NCBI RefSeq assembly: GCF_001467955.1
Contig: NZ_LNYR01000006.1
Location: forward strand, 1-64,000
DNA: 64,000 bases
Source of the DNA: Legionella quateirensis
GTDB taxonomy: Bacteria > Pseudomonadota > Gammaproteobacteria > Legionellales > Legionellaceae
Reading direction: 5' to 3'
The position numbers and the translations under genes are program-made. Below the pieces are notes generated by a model. It had not been told where the DNA came from, did not search any database, and saw only the letters and a list, made by a program, of their open reading frames with translations. Within the stretch, counting starts at the first letter, position 1; every line of letters starts with the position of its first letter. Shown here piece after piece: positions 9,001 to 17,328 of the stretch.

Positions 9001-10098
9001 TCAGCTCATTTGAAGCTCTGTGCACGCCTCTTGTTCGTCATTTTGCGTCAAATTATCCATATTGGTTCGTGTTGTATTGATTCGTTCTTTTAAACTTGCT
9101 ATTTCCAGATTTAATGACTTCATTTTCTCCATTTTATCATGTTCACTCATATCATCGTCCTCTAAATCCCAGTCATCCCCACTGTCATCACTAAGAGTCA
9201 TATACTCATCCTCTAAATTTGCCAGTTTAGCTTTCATAGTATTAAGACTTTCCTCAAGAGTTTTAACCTGCTTTACACTTTGCCAATCCATCTTGATTGC
9301 TTTGAAACTCTCTTTTCTCTGAGTTTGACTCAACTCCCTGGCAGCTTCCAAATCTTCCTGGGTAAAAGGTTTTTGATTATCATAAGTGCATGATAAATTA
9401 TGTAAAAATCCTTTTGGATATTCATCCCAGGTATAAATTCCATGTCCCCATTTAGATCCTTCATTCCCTAGTGCAAAATACCAGGGATCAATAATAAGAA
9501 TGTTCTCTTTTTCCTCTTCAATCTGTTCGTATGTAAGATCATAATCCTCATCGAGACCAACTATAATAAAATTATGAGTACCGGCAGCACGTAACCTTGC
9601 ATTTGCTCCATTGGATTGGGGATTGTGTGCTACTATCCTGATCGAAGGAATTTCTGAGGGATCCCCATCATCAAATGCCCTGCCATTCAATGTACATTCC
9701 TTCATTAAATTGACAAAAGCAAACTGTGCCAGAGTATGACAGACACCCGCTTTGTCAGATTGAACTACTTGAGCAGTTTTTTCCATTGACTCCCTAACCA
9801 GTACTTCTTTATGAGTCAGTGGATGCTCAATGCCCTGACCTTTTCTTGGTCCCTGTTTTTTATAATCCCGATCCTCTTGAATTGCTTCCTCCGCTTTTCG
9901 GCAACGCTCTATTACTTTCAAGACATGAGGGGGTTGCTCATGAAATTTGTTCTTAATATCCGTCACATTGGTATTAACTCCTGGAATGCAACCAAAGAAC
10001 GTGATCGCGTCACGAACGCCAAAATCTGAAGTATCACACTTTGTACGCATTACTTTATGAATCTCTTGCTTGATTGAGTCTGTCAACTTTTTACTCAT
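9001..10098 (-). CDS. Unknown protein with papain/transglutaminase-like Cys-His-Asp pattern; effector candidate
   Basis: A 365-residue soluble protein I cannot assign to a named family. A Cys at the start of a hydrophobic helix (AGVCHTLAQFAF, Cys120) is followed by a His before a beta strand (GTHNFIIVG, His175). An Asp comes after another strand (ILIIDPWYF, Asp204). This order and spacing fit a papain- or transglutaminase-like cysteine hydrolase. Residues 275-350 are heptad-like, with a very acidic stretch (DDSGDDWDLEDDD). There is no signal peptide or membrane segment. A solitary gene in an eroded Legionella region with an acidic C-terminal part fits a Dot/Icm substrate, but that is inference. 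The broken gene at 10450-11647 shows the same arrangement. Confidence 0.7.
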   Translation of the reverse strand: MSKKLTDSIKQEIHKVMRTKCDTSDFGVRDAITFFGCIPGVNTNVTDIKNKFHEQPPHVLKVIERCRKAEEAIQEDRDYKKQGPRKGQGIEHPLTHKEVLVRESMEKTAQVVQSDKAGVCHTLAQFAFVNLMKECTLNGRAFDDGDPSEIPSIRIVAHNPQSNGANARLRAAGTHNFIIVGLDEDYDLTYEQIEEEKENILIIDPWYFALGNEGSKWGHGIYTWDEYPKGFLHNLSCTYDNQKPFTQEDLEAARELSQTQRKESFKAIKMDWQSVKQVKTLEESLNTMKAKLANLEDEYMTLSDDSGDDWDLEDDDMSEHDKMEKMKSLNLEIASLKERINTTRTNMDNLTQNDEQEACTELQMS

Positions 10099-10391
10099 GA
10101 TACACCTCGAATAAATTGAACGTTTTGTTCCTGGTACGCATTAACAAAGAGCAATCTTTGTTTAATTTTTATTCTAAGTGATTAAAATTAACGAACTATG
10201 ACAGTTTTTCTTGAGTTATTGTATGGCCCATACACTTATTGCATATCCTATAAATGCACGGCTCGTCCCAGATAGGCACAAACCCTAATTTCGGGTGTAA
10301 ACTAATATTTCTAATACAAGATGCTGTAATATAAAACAGCAAGGTTACCTCATTGTAGGGAATGCCAGGAGACTGAGATGAACACAGCAAG
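10099..10391. other. Intergenic region
   Basis: This is the gap between the minus-strand Cys-His-Asp gene and the REP-like copy that precedes the broken plus-strand gene. A 64-codon minus-strand frame (10196-10390) exists, but it has no ribosome binding site or recognisable features, so I do not call it. Confidence 0.4.
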
Positions 10392-10449
10392 AAGGGGTCA
10401 GGGCTTGAATTATGAATTTATTGATAGTCACAATTCAAGTCCCGCCCCT
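10392..10449. repeat. REP-like palindromic element at a gene breakpoint
   Basis: It begins with the same GGGGTCAGGGCTTGAAT end as the copy at 8838 and closes with an imperfect complement (ATTCAAGTCCCGCCCCT). The coding-like sequence of the following broken gene starts immediately after it with no start codon of its own. The element therefore appears to have replaced or cut off the gene's 5' end. Confidence 0.65.
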
Positions 10450-11647
10450 ACAAATGAATCATTAATTGATCACATTGACGATCGGCGTTACAATTATTGC
10501 TTAGAAGAAATTCAAAATCGTCTTAAATGTTTCCTAGGGCAATATGAAAAAGTCATTAGAAGTAGTAATAAATACAGCCATAAATAAAACGCATATCACT
10601 TTAGTTTTAGGATCCACAAATCATAGAGATAATATTGAAAAAACCGGTGAATTTGTTCTAGAAGCATCTAAAAGATATTATTCGCAGTTATCAACTTCCA
10701 ATAAATATCAATATAATACATATACTTATCACTCCGAACCACAACAAGGGAAAAAATGGCGTACAGAAGTTGTTGAGTTTCCATCTACTACCTTTAAATT
10801 TTTTCCTCATCCCTTAAATAATACAAATGAAATCAAGGGAGTTATTGAAATAACGCCTCATGAGGCCTTTGTAGCTATTGCGCATCTCGCGCGATTCGGA
10901 AATTGTGGTTTGCATGCCCATCTTGTTGCTGATTACTTATAGCAATGGCAGTGCGAGAATAAAGAGAATCTTCTCATTAATAACATCGAAATCGTTGAGT
11001 TAGAGGGCGATCACACTATTGTTCTTATTAATAGAAACCAGGATAGCGCATTAGATAAGCCGGATGAGTGGGGAATTGAATGTTATGTGGTTGATGCATG
11101 GAAAGGCAGCCATTCCCATTATGATTGGGAACAAGTATCCGAGGAAAAAAAACCAGAAAAAAATACTATTTACATCCATGTTAAAGATAATGCGCATTTA
11201 AAATATTCCGTACTCATAGCTGATGGTAACTTAGCAGAAGGAATTATCGAATTAAATGAAGTGTTGAGCCAAATTGAGAATGAAATGGTCCTTGATGTCA
11301 AAAAAATAGAACAAATTATCTCTAGCAATGGCCATAGAAGTTACTTTTATCCGGCCTCTTTGTTTAAAAAAACGACGGAAAGAAATAACACCAGTCAGAT
11401 AAAAAGGGTTGTCAATGTGATTAACCCATCCGTTGATGTTTGGAGTGATTCTTGGCAAAGATGGGATATGTTGCCTGCTGCAGATATTAAAATGTTAGGT
11501 GAGGATGGGGAGTTCATTTTAAGGGCTGAAATTGAAACCGGTTTAAGAGAGCATAGGAATAAAATGACTGGTTTTTTTAAAAGCTTGAATGAGAAAAGCT
11601 CACAACAAGAGTATCCAGATAATCTGGTTAGCCCTAATCCAGTCTAA
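10450..11647 (+). pseudogene. Broken gene resembling the Cys-His-Asp protein at 9001-10098
   Basis: A coding-like frame (10450-10587) begins right after a REP-like repeat without its own start. It must shift frame near 10560-10590 into a second frame, which is open from an ATG at 10544. That frame is then interrupted by a single TAG at 10940-10942, followed by a CAA codon, and continues in the same frame to 11647. Reading through gives NCGLHAHLVADYL (Cys121 counted from 10544), then DHTIVLIN, then ECYVVDAWKG. This is the same Cys, His-plus-strand, Asp-x-Trp order as the intact neighbour. Three lesions (lost start, frameshift, nonsense) make a pseudogene likely. The 186-codon downstream part has a GTG at 11087 but no good ribosome binding site. 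Confidence 0.7.
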
Positions 11648-11717
11648 ACCAAAAAGATACGAGCCAACATAAAAGATGTTTGAGGAAAATCATTGATGTG
11701 TTTAGGATTTTTCTTAA

Positions 11718-11840
11718 GATAATTTAAGTAAACTGGTTTCTGGCGACGCTATTATTATCTATTCCTCTAAAGAAGATTTTTGCGACATTATTAGGGCAGA
11801 AGACTTTAAATCCTTCCATACTCAACCAAGTTATCCATAA
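11718..11840 (+). pseudogene. Short C-terminal-like coding remnant
   Basis: A 40-codon open frame without a start codon reads like a genuine protein tail (LSKLVSGDAIIIYSSKEDF) and ends in TAA at 11838-11840. No family is recognisable. It probably belongs to another eroded gene in this region. Confidence 0.3.
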
Positions 11841-12259
11841 ATGTTGTCCACGATGAATTATTTTTTATAAAACCTTCTATCAATAGAGTGTACCTCATTG
11901 AATGAAGAAAACCTTTACCACTTCTCAGATAAATTAAAATCGCTGCCCATTTTAGGCCCTCTAACTCAAATTAAGAGATTTCTTACATGATTATGCGCTA
12001 TTTTGAGTATAACTCATTAAAATTATTCGCTATGCTTAAATCAGTACGAGGAAGGACAGCGGATGTCTTATTAAGGATTATTTGAACGCATCAAGGACGA
12101 TGCACTACCACAAGGATGTGGTCTGCCTCCTCGGAACACCATTCACTATTGCCATTAGATGTAATCAGAATTGATTACGCTTTTTATCACATCTCAAGCC
12201 AACGAAACCTCTAGGTAAAACCCTCCACTAATTCAATTATTTTGGTATTAATTTGAACC
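11841..12259. other. Intergenic region with no visible gene
   Basis: This is AT-rich DNA with no sizeable frame. Near 12100-12140 there is a GC-richer patch with local inverted symmetry, but I cannot assign it a role. Confidence 0.4.
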
Positions 12260-12442
12260 TTGATTAATGGATACAGTTTTCGAACCAGCTTCTCAAGTGA
12301 ATTACAAATTTTTGAACATCCTTTTTACGGATTCACAAATCCATCGTTTAATGAAATGCCTGCCCTATTTTCTGCGTACACTCGTTATATGGATTGTGAT
12401 AACATCACTTACCATTTATTAGCCCAAATAAAAAACACATGA
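12260..12442 (+). CDS. Possible small upstream ORF, unknown
   Basis: A 60-codon frame starting at TTG overlaps the next gene by four bases (its TGA lies within the ATGATG start of the DUF1398 gene). That overlap would allow translational coupling. The composition is plausible ([16 protein letters not shown]), but there is no convincing ribosome binding site. A competing frame from the ATG at 12267 encodes a 52-residue product with a hydrophobic C-terminus. Only one, or neither, may be real. It could also be the tail of a lost gene. Confidence 0.25.
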   Translation: MINGYSFRTSFSSELQIFEHPFYGFTNPSFNEMPALFSAYTRYMDCDNITYHLLAQIKNT

Positions 12443-12918
12443 TGCTCTCTAAACTTCTAAAAGGGTGTTTCTTAATTTTATTACTCATTTCAACCACACT
12501 TTTTGCTCGTGGCGATAATGTCCAAAAACAGATAAAAGCGCTTTGCGTTGATAGATATCGAGCGCCGGGTGACTTTATTCAATTTACCGATAAATTAATG
12601 AAATTAGGTGTTGTCCGACAAACTTATGATGTCACTAATGATGAACTTGCTTTTTATTCTAAAAACTCCATGCTGTACCATTTTCCCGCAGCAGAAATCG
12701 ATAAGTCCATAGATAAAAATTCGTTTACCTTTGGTGAATCTTTAGACTTAGACATACTCAAAAATGCTTTGGATAAATTCGATCACCACCAAATATCGGT
12801 TGTGACATTTCATAAGGAAATTGCTCGAGCTGGAATTGTATACGTGAGTGTCTATTTAAAACAAAGACAGATCTATTATTTAGGTCAAGATGGAAAATAT
12901 TTTCTTGAGCGATATTAG
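12439..12918 (+). CDS. Exported DUF1398-like protein
   Basis: A 159-residue protein with an N-terminal signal peptide ([18 protein letters not shown], cleavage after about residue 23). The rest follows the DUF1398 pattern: a helix ending in KLMKLGV, a strand with [11 protein letters not shown], the [10 protein letters not shown] helix, and a final strand pair ([16 protein letters not shown]). DUF1398 proteins are usually cytoplasmic and of unknown function, so an exported version is slightly unusual. The double ATG at 12439/12442 leaves the exact start open by one codon. The family call is from pattern memory. Confidence 0.65.
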   Translation: MMLSKLLKGCFLILLLISTTLFARGDNVQKQIKALCVDRYRAPGDFIQFTDKLMKLGVVRQTYDVTNDELAFYSKNSMLYHFPAAEIDKSIDKNSFTFGESLDLDILKNALDKFDHHQISVVTFHKEIARAGIVYVSVYLKQRQIYYLGQDGKYFLERY

Positions 12919-12948
12919 GGTTTGTTGACAATTCATCAATTTATTCCC

Positions 12949-13053
12949 AACGTCCCGCGACTTGTTCGCGGGATCCAGAAATGCAGTATCATTAACGAAC
13001 ATTAGATGTTCATCAAGTTCGAAATGGATCCCGCGAACAAGTCGCGGAACGTC
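12949..13053. repeat. Bipartite hairpin palindrome (GC-rich)
   Basis: Arms of about 28 bases (12949-12977 and 13025-13051) are complementary with a single mismatch across a 47-base core. Each arm also folds on itself (CCGCGA paired with TCGCGG around a short loop). It lies just downstream of the DUF1398 gene and differs sharply in base composition from its surroundings. It is a dispersed-repeat type element. Termination activity is possible but not the obvious role. Confidence 0.8.
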
Positions 13054-13111
13054 GAAATCGGAATTCTAAACACCCCCTAGGCATATGGCGTAATAAATTA
13101 TATAGATGTAA

Positions 13112-13240
13112 AAAACAGCTCGAAACCCAAGGGGACGCAAGCATTTAAAACAAGGCCGGCCTACTAAAGAAGAACAGTATAATATTTCTTTGTTGAAACA
13201 AGAAAATCACTTACTTAGGGGATCAAGCCTTGAATATTGA
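13112..13240 (+). pseudogene. Short basic coding remnant before a REP-like copy
   Basis: A 42-codon open frame without a start codon (with GRKHLKQGRPTKEEQ and LLKQENHLLRG) ends inside the REP-like element at 13217. The basic, helix-forming sequence resembles a DNA-binding or transposase segment, but it is too short to assign. Confidence 0.3.
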
Positions 13241-13284
13241 ATTTAGGAAATTACAGCATAATTCACCTTTCACAGCCTGTCCCT
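13217..13284. repeat. REP-like palindromic element, diverged copy
   Basis: It aligns over its whole length with the copy at 8838-8905 (shared blocks TTGAAT, TTGAATTTAGGAAAT-like core, GCATAATTCAC, ending in TGTCCCTC). It is decayed at both ends. The long plus-strand frame at 13230-13487 is an artefact of this element and is not annotated as a gene. Confidence 0.6.
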
Positions 13285-13488
13285 CAAGGTTGTGTGCATT
13301 TGGGTTGGATTATAGAGTAAGAATCTTTTTTTCCTTCTGTACGGATTTTTCCAGAAGACCTCTTGCTCTCAATGTTCTGATTGGCGTACTGGTTAATCCG
13401 ACTGATTTCAACGATATTTTACCTATGGGTTTATTCAACTATTCAGGATTTTTCCCCATTGGGAATTGTAGCGTCGCTCATCATTGAT

Positions 13489-13773
13489 TCATTGCAAAGT
13501 TTCTCCATCCCCCAGTGTTAAATAATAACGCTCTAAATCAACTATTGAACGCCTCAACACTGATATTTGTGCTTGTATAATGTCTTCTGTACTGATCCAC
13601 TCTTGACCATTTGCACGTTTATTTAACTCAATGCGTGTGTTTAATAAAAATTGGGCGATAGTTGCTTGAATACTGGCACTTATTTCATCTTCGTGCGGTT
13701 TCGATTCCTCAAGAAATTTTTGGATTAATTCCAGATTATTTTGTATGAACTCTCTTTGTGTTTCTTCTGTCAT
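13489..13773 (-). CDS. Small hypothetical protein
   Basis: A 94-residue acidic, all-helical protein, with no signal peptide or membrane segment. I start it at the ATG ending at 13773 because TGAGG lies six bases upstream; a start 13 codons earlier has no such site. No family is recognised. The even spread of leucines and charged residues (TQREFIQNNLELIQKFLEE) suggests a small helical bundle or coiled coil. Confidence 0.6.
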   Translation of the reverse strand: MTEETQREFIQNNLELIQKFLEESKPHEDEISASIQATIAQFLLNTRIELNKRANGQEWISTEDIIQAQISVLRRSIVDLERYYLTLGDGETLQ

Positions 13774-13994
13774 AGTTACCTCATTAATTTCAATTTCAAT
13801 ACCTTTGCACATTTTTTTAACAGTCGTTTATTCTAGTTTAAACCTTAATTATTCTGGTTTGTCTCTATAAGCAGCTATTATACACATTAATTGGCTACGT
13901 AACTTATACACGCTCAGGGTTCGATATATAGCTTAGCTTTGAACTATACTAAATAAACTTTTGTCATCTTAAGCATTCCAAAAAGGAGAAGTGA

Positions 13995-14669
13995 GTGAAC
14001 ATATTAATGGTGCTGACCTCACATGATAAGCTCGGCAATACGGGGCATAAAACAGGATTCTGGTTGGAGGAGTTTGCTGCGCCCTATTTTGTATTTAGAG
14101 ATGCCGGTGCTGAACTCACATTAGCCTCACCTAAAGGTGGGCAGCCTCCTATTGATCCAAAGAGCGATTTACCTGAAAATCAGACTTCGGCTACGCAGCG
14201 ATTCAAGCATGACGAACTGGCCCAAAAAGAGCTATCCCAAACGGTCAAACTTGCACATGTGCAAGCAGAAGATTTTGATGCGATATTTTATCCAGGTGGT
14301 CATGGTCCTTTGTGGGATCTTGCCGAAAATGCTGAGTCAATCCGTTTAATTGAATCGTTTTATAACTCTGAAAAACCTGTTGCTTTAGTATGTCATGCTC
14401 CTGGAGTCTTGCGACATGTCAATTATAAAGGGGCTCCTCTAGTCAATGGAAAACGGGTGACAGGCTTCACTAACAGTGAAGAGGAGGCAGTACAGCTCAC
14501 GGAAGTCGTTCCATTTCTCGTAGAAGATGAATTGAAACGATTGGGAGGTCTATTTGAAAAAAAACTTAATTGGCAAAGTTTTGTAATCGTTGATGGCCAT
14601 CTAATTACAGGGCAAAATCCTGCATCTTCAACTTCTGCCGCCCAAGCATTACTCAAGCTACTCTCATAA
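13995..14669 (+). CDS. DJ-1/PfpI superfamily protein, Hsp31-like
   Basis: A 224-residue protein of the type 1 glutamine amidotransferase-like class. A nucleophile elbow VCHAPG places Cys133 at the family position. A conserved acid near residue 25 (GFWLEE) and the FYPGGHGPLWDL segment match fungal/bacterial Hsp31-like glyoxalase III and chaperone proteins. GTG start with AGGAG six bases upstream. Likely role is protection from reactive carbonyls or protein damage. This is inferred from the family, whose members vary in activity. Confidence 0.88.
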   Translation: MNILMVLTSHDKLGNTGHKTGFWLEEFAAPYFVFRDAGAELTLASPKGGQPPIDPKSDLPENQTSATQRFKHDELAQKELSQTVKLAHVQAEDFDAIFYPGGHGPLWDLAENAESIRLIESFYNSEKPVALVCHAPGVLRHVNYKGAPLVNGKRVTGFTNSEEEAVQLTEVVPFLVEDELKRLGGLFEKKLNWQSFVIVDGHLITGQNPASSTSAAQALLKLLS

Positions 14670-14684
14670 CCATAAATATCTAAC

Positions 14685-14711
14685 GGGGTCAGGCCCTGAC
14701 CCTCTTGATGC
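14685..14711. repeat. Collapsed REP-like element
   Basis: A perfect short palindrome (GGGTCAGG, one base, CCTGACCC) is followed by CTCTTGATG, the same flank that follows the full copy at 8838-8905. It looks like a copy that lost its core, leaving only the paired ends. Confidence 0.6.
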
Positions 14712-14884
14712 CCTTGATGTTTTTAATTTTTTGCATTAGGAAGCCAGGAACAATATGAGCTTTGTAAGTTACATTTGTTCCACAGAACAATTAGATTGAG
14801 TCAAGATAATTGAAATGATATGGTTTTGGGGTAAAGAAAAGTTCTTTTTCTTTAAACTAGTGTATTCATTTAAAAGGAATTAAC

Positions 14885-15835
14885 ATGCACATTAAATCGA
14901 TGCTAGTGGCAGCAGCCCTAGTTATTTCACACCAATTGTATGCCGGTACTCTATTTAAATTAACTAAAGAGCCGTTAACTATTAATCAATGCCCTATTTC
15001 AGTTACGGATAACCCATTTGATCTTGCTTTGACGAATAAAGGCTATTTTGTTGTATCTCGTGGCAAAAAAGACAGTGAATTATTGTTCACTCGTTTAGGA
15101 CGAATGTTCTTGGACAAAGACTACTATATTCGCAGTGATGAAGGCGACTATCTACTCGCGGTAACAAAAAAATCAGATGCTAAGCATTTGAGTAAAATCA
15201 AGATTCCTATAAAAAATTTGGCGCCTAAGGCAACCAGCAAAATTCACATCAGCATCAATTTACCAGCTTCGGCAACTGATGGTAGTGAGTATGAAAACTT
15301 TATAGACATCTATGATTCTCTATCAAACAGACATCTCGTAACTATTAAATCATCAAAAATGGTTATGGGTACTTGGCAGGCTCGAGTATTTGTTGATGAT
15401 GTAGAGCGGGATAAAGGGATACTGGTTTTCAACTCATCAGGAACACTCAGCAAACAAGAAGGATTAGGTCATATTCTATGGCCAGCTGAATATGGGATGC
15501 ACGAGTTGAAAATTGATTTTAATACAAGTACTCAATTTGCAAGCCCATTTTCTACTCAATTTACTCAGATCGATGGCTATCCCATGGGCGTGCTCATAGG
15601 CGCGAATGTTACAAGAGATGGCGAAATTTCTTTAATGTACACTAATGGACACTATAAATTATTAAGGAATCGCATCGCTGTGGCCATATTTACTAATCCA
15701 GGATATTTAGAGCATGTCACTAGCCGTTTATATAGACCCAGTGAAAAATCTGGCAACGCAATGATTCATTGGGTAAATGGAGAGTATTCTGTATTAAGTG
15801 GGGCTCTTGAAGAAGAGGCCTGTCTTATAAATTAA
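14885..15835 (+). CDS. Exported flagellar-hook (FlgE)-like protein
   Basis: A 316-residue protein with a clear Sec signal peptide (MLVAAALVISHQLYA, cleavage after about residue 20). The mature part follows the FlgE/F/G core: NPFDLALTNKGYFVV and FTRLGRMFLDKD (residues 43-79), KATSKIHISINLPA (about 115-130), YDSLSNRHLVTIK, and STQFASPFSTQF then DGYPMGVLIGANV near residue 230. IAVAIFTNPGYLE comes near residue 275. Hook proteins are normally secreted by the flagellar type III system without a signal peptide and begin with an assembly helix. Here that helix is replaced by the signal peptide, and no flagellar genes are nearby. Function is unknown; possibly periplasmic or surface. Confidence 0.75.
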   Translation: MHIKSMLVAAALVISHQLYAGTLFKLTKEPLTINQCPISVTDNPFDLALTNKGYFVVSRGKKDSELLFTRLGRMFLDKDYYIRSDEGDYLLAVTKKSDAKHLSKIKIPIKNLAPKATSKIHISINLPASATDGSEYENFIDIYDSLSNRHLVTIKSSKMVMGTWQARVFVDDVERDKGILVFNSSGTLSKQEGLGHILWPAEYGMHELKIDFNTSTQFASPFSTQFTQIDGYPMGVLIGANVTRDGEISLMYTNGHYKLLRNRIAVAIFTNPGYLEHVTSRLYRPSEKSGNAMIHWVNGEYSVLSGALEEEACLIN

Positions 15836-15961
15836 TTTTTTTGCTCGAACATTGGTTTTTAGAACAATAATATTGAATGGAGAAAAGTACAATCTAACAA
15901 TGCTTGAATACTAATTGATAGTGAAATCGCGTCATAGGATTCTCACAATCCAAGCACTTAT

Positions 15962-15993
15962 ACCGCCGTACTTGCGATGTCAAATACGGTGGT
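15962..15993. terminator. Weak hairpin downstream of the FlgE-like gene
   Basis: Nine-base arms (15962-15970 and 15985-15993) pair with one G-U, followed by TTCATTT on the plus strand. It lies in an otherwise featureless 340-bp gap between convergent genes and is a possible but weak terminator. Confidence 0.35.
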
Positions 15994-16175
15994 TTCATTT
16001 AAAGATGTACCAAAGCTAATAAGTCCTGACTATTGGATCTATACGTTGATTATAACCCGATTGACTGTTTTGCAACAAAATACCCTACTACTCTCAGAAT
16101 ATGCAAATATCTTTGGATCACTGTAATCCATTTTGATTTTCACCCATATTACTAGGGGCTAAGTGTATAAACATG

Positions 16176-16394
16176 TTAATTGGCACTCAACTTTAACCGA
16201 TAGATCTCACCTTTCAATTCAATCGTATCTCCTGCAACCATCTTTTTTCTTTTCTGTTTTTCTATTACGCCGTTTACCGATACAGTGCCCGCAGCGATCA
16301 TATCCTTAGCTTCTGCTCCACTCGATGCGATACCTTCAAATTTAAGAATTTTAAAGAGTTCAACAGGTTCTTTATTAATGAAAAGATCTTTCAT
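16176..16394 (-). CDS. YbcJ-like S4-domain RNA-binding protein
   Basis: A 72-residue protein made of a single S4 domain, matching E. coli YbcJ in size and sequence pattern (FKILKFEGIASSGAEAKDMI, then VSVNGVIEKQKRKKM and GDTIEL). These proteins bind structured RNA; a specific target is not known. It is alone on the minus strand. Confidence 0.88.
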   Translation of the reverse strand: MKDLFINKEPVELFKILKFEGIASSGAEAKDMIAAGTVSVNGVIEKQKRKKMVAGDTIELKGEIYRLKLSAN

Positions 16395-16457
16395 TTTATT
16401 TATTACTCCAGTAATTATGAATTATCGCAATCTTTACTATTTAAGGTAGCAAGAGAT

Positions 16458-16548
16458 AAAGGGGTTCAATTTCAGCAAGCGTATCCTGGGACTAAGCCCC
16501 ACAGACCCTATACCTGATTTACATTCCACATTCATTTTATCTCCAAAC
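16458..16548. repeat. Dispersed repeat, copy 2
   Basis: Same-orientation partner of 8730-8826, about 75-80% identical and ending at the same TCCAAAC. Unlike the first copy it has no REP-like element beside it. The rest of the 500-bp gap between the YbcJ-like gene and the GlcG gene holds nothing I can identify. Confidence 0.55.
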
Positions 16549-16896
16549 GTTCCTTCAACACCATCATATCCCCAATTTTCTTGTAATACTCCAGTCTGCA
16601 CAATCACGATGGAAACTGAAATACGGCCTATGGGGCCTAATCTCAGCCTAAGCCGGCTTAAAACGAATCATTGAATAATCCTCTCCATTTTGAAAATGAA
16701 GTAGTCTCTATGTTTTATGATGTCCTGTAATAGTAGCAATAAGTGTGTGTTAATCGAATTAGTGAAAAATATTCGACATGCAATATCAGAGTTTTTGATA
16801 TATAAATAGAAACAATAAGAGAATCACTATGTGATCAGATTAATGAAGTGTTCATAAGGTTAAACACCAAGTGCCTTCAATTTAAATGGATATATC

Positions 16897-17328
16897 ATGA
16901 ATAGATTAACTCTGGAAAAAGCAAATGCCATTATTGAGGCGGCGTTTATTGAAAGTATGAAATTATCGCTGCAACCAATGTCAATTGCAATTCTTGACGC
17001 CGGTGGACATCTTGTAGCATTCCAACGTCAAGATAAAGCAGGTATTTTGCGGTTTGATATAGCGTTTGCTAAAGCCTATGGTGCTCTGGGTATGGGCATA
17101 GGTTCGCGAGGTTTAGCACTCAAGGCACATGAAATTCCGGACTTAATGGAGGGAGCTATTATTGCTTCAAAAGGACGACTTATTGCTGCTCCAGGCGGTG
17201 TACTTATTGTCAATAGTGATAATGAAATTATAGGGGCTGCCGGAGCAAGTGGGGATACATCAGATAATGATGAACATTCTGTCATTTCTGGTATTCTGTC
17301 CGTAGGTTTTATACCAAAAACGAACTAG
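16897..17328 (+). CDS. GlcG/HbpS family protein
   Basis: A 143-residue protein covering the whole GlcG/HbpS domain (Pfam Haem_degrading). It begins with the LTLEKANAIIEAA helix, has SIAILDAGGHLVAFQR in the middle, and ends with GAAGASGDTSDNDEHSV. Family members include haem-binding HbpS of Streptomyces, but most have no known role. There is no signal peptide, so it should be cytoplasmic. Confidence 0.88.
   Translation: MNRLTLEKANAIIEAAFIESMKLSLQPMSIAILDAGGHLVAFQRQDKAGILRFDIAFAKAYGALGMGIGSRGLALKAHEIPDLMEGAIIASKGRLIAAPGGVLIVNSDNEIIGAAGASGDTSDNDEHSVISGILSVGFIPKTN

Noticed and set aside
10196-10390. 64-codon minus-strand frame
   Set aside because: Cysteine-rich by chance, with no start signal. 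It was not convincing enough to annotate.
12949-13053. Simple rho-independent terminator after the DUF1398 gene
   Set aside because: The structure is far too long, the core is 47 bases and no T-run follows. A dispersed bipartite palindrome explains it better.
13230-13487. 85-codon plus-strand frame
   Set aside because: It begins inside a REP-like element, lacks a ribosome binding site and has improbable composition.
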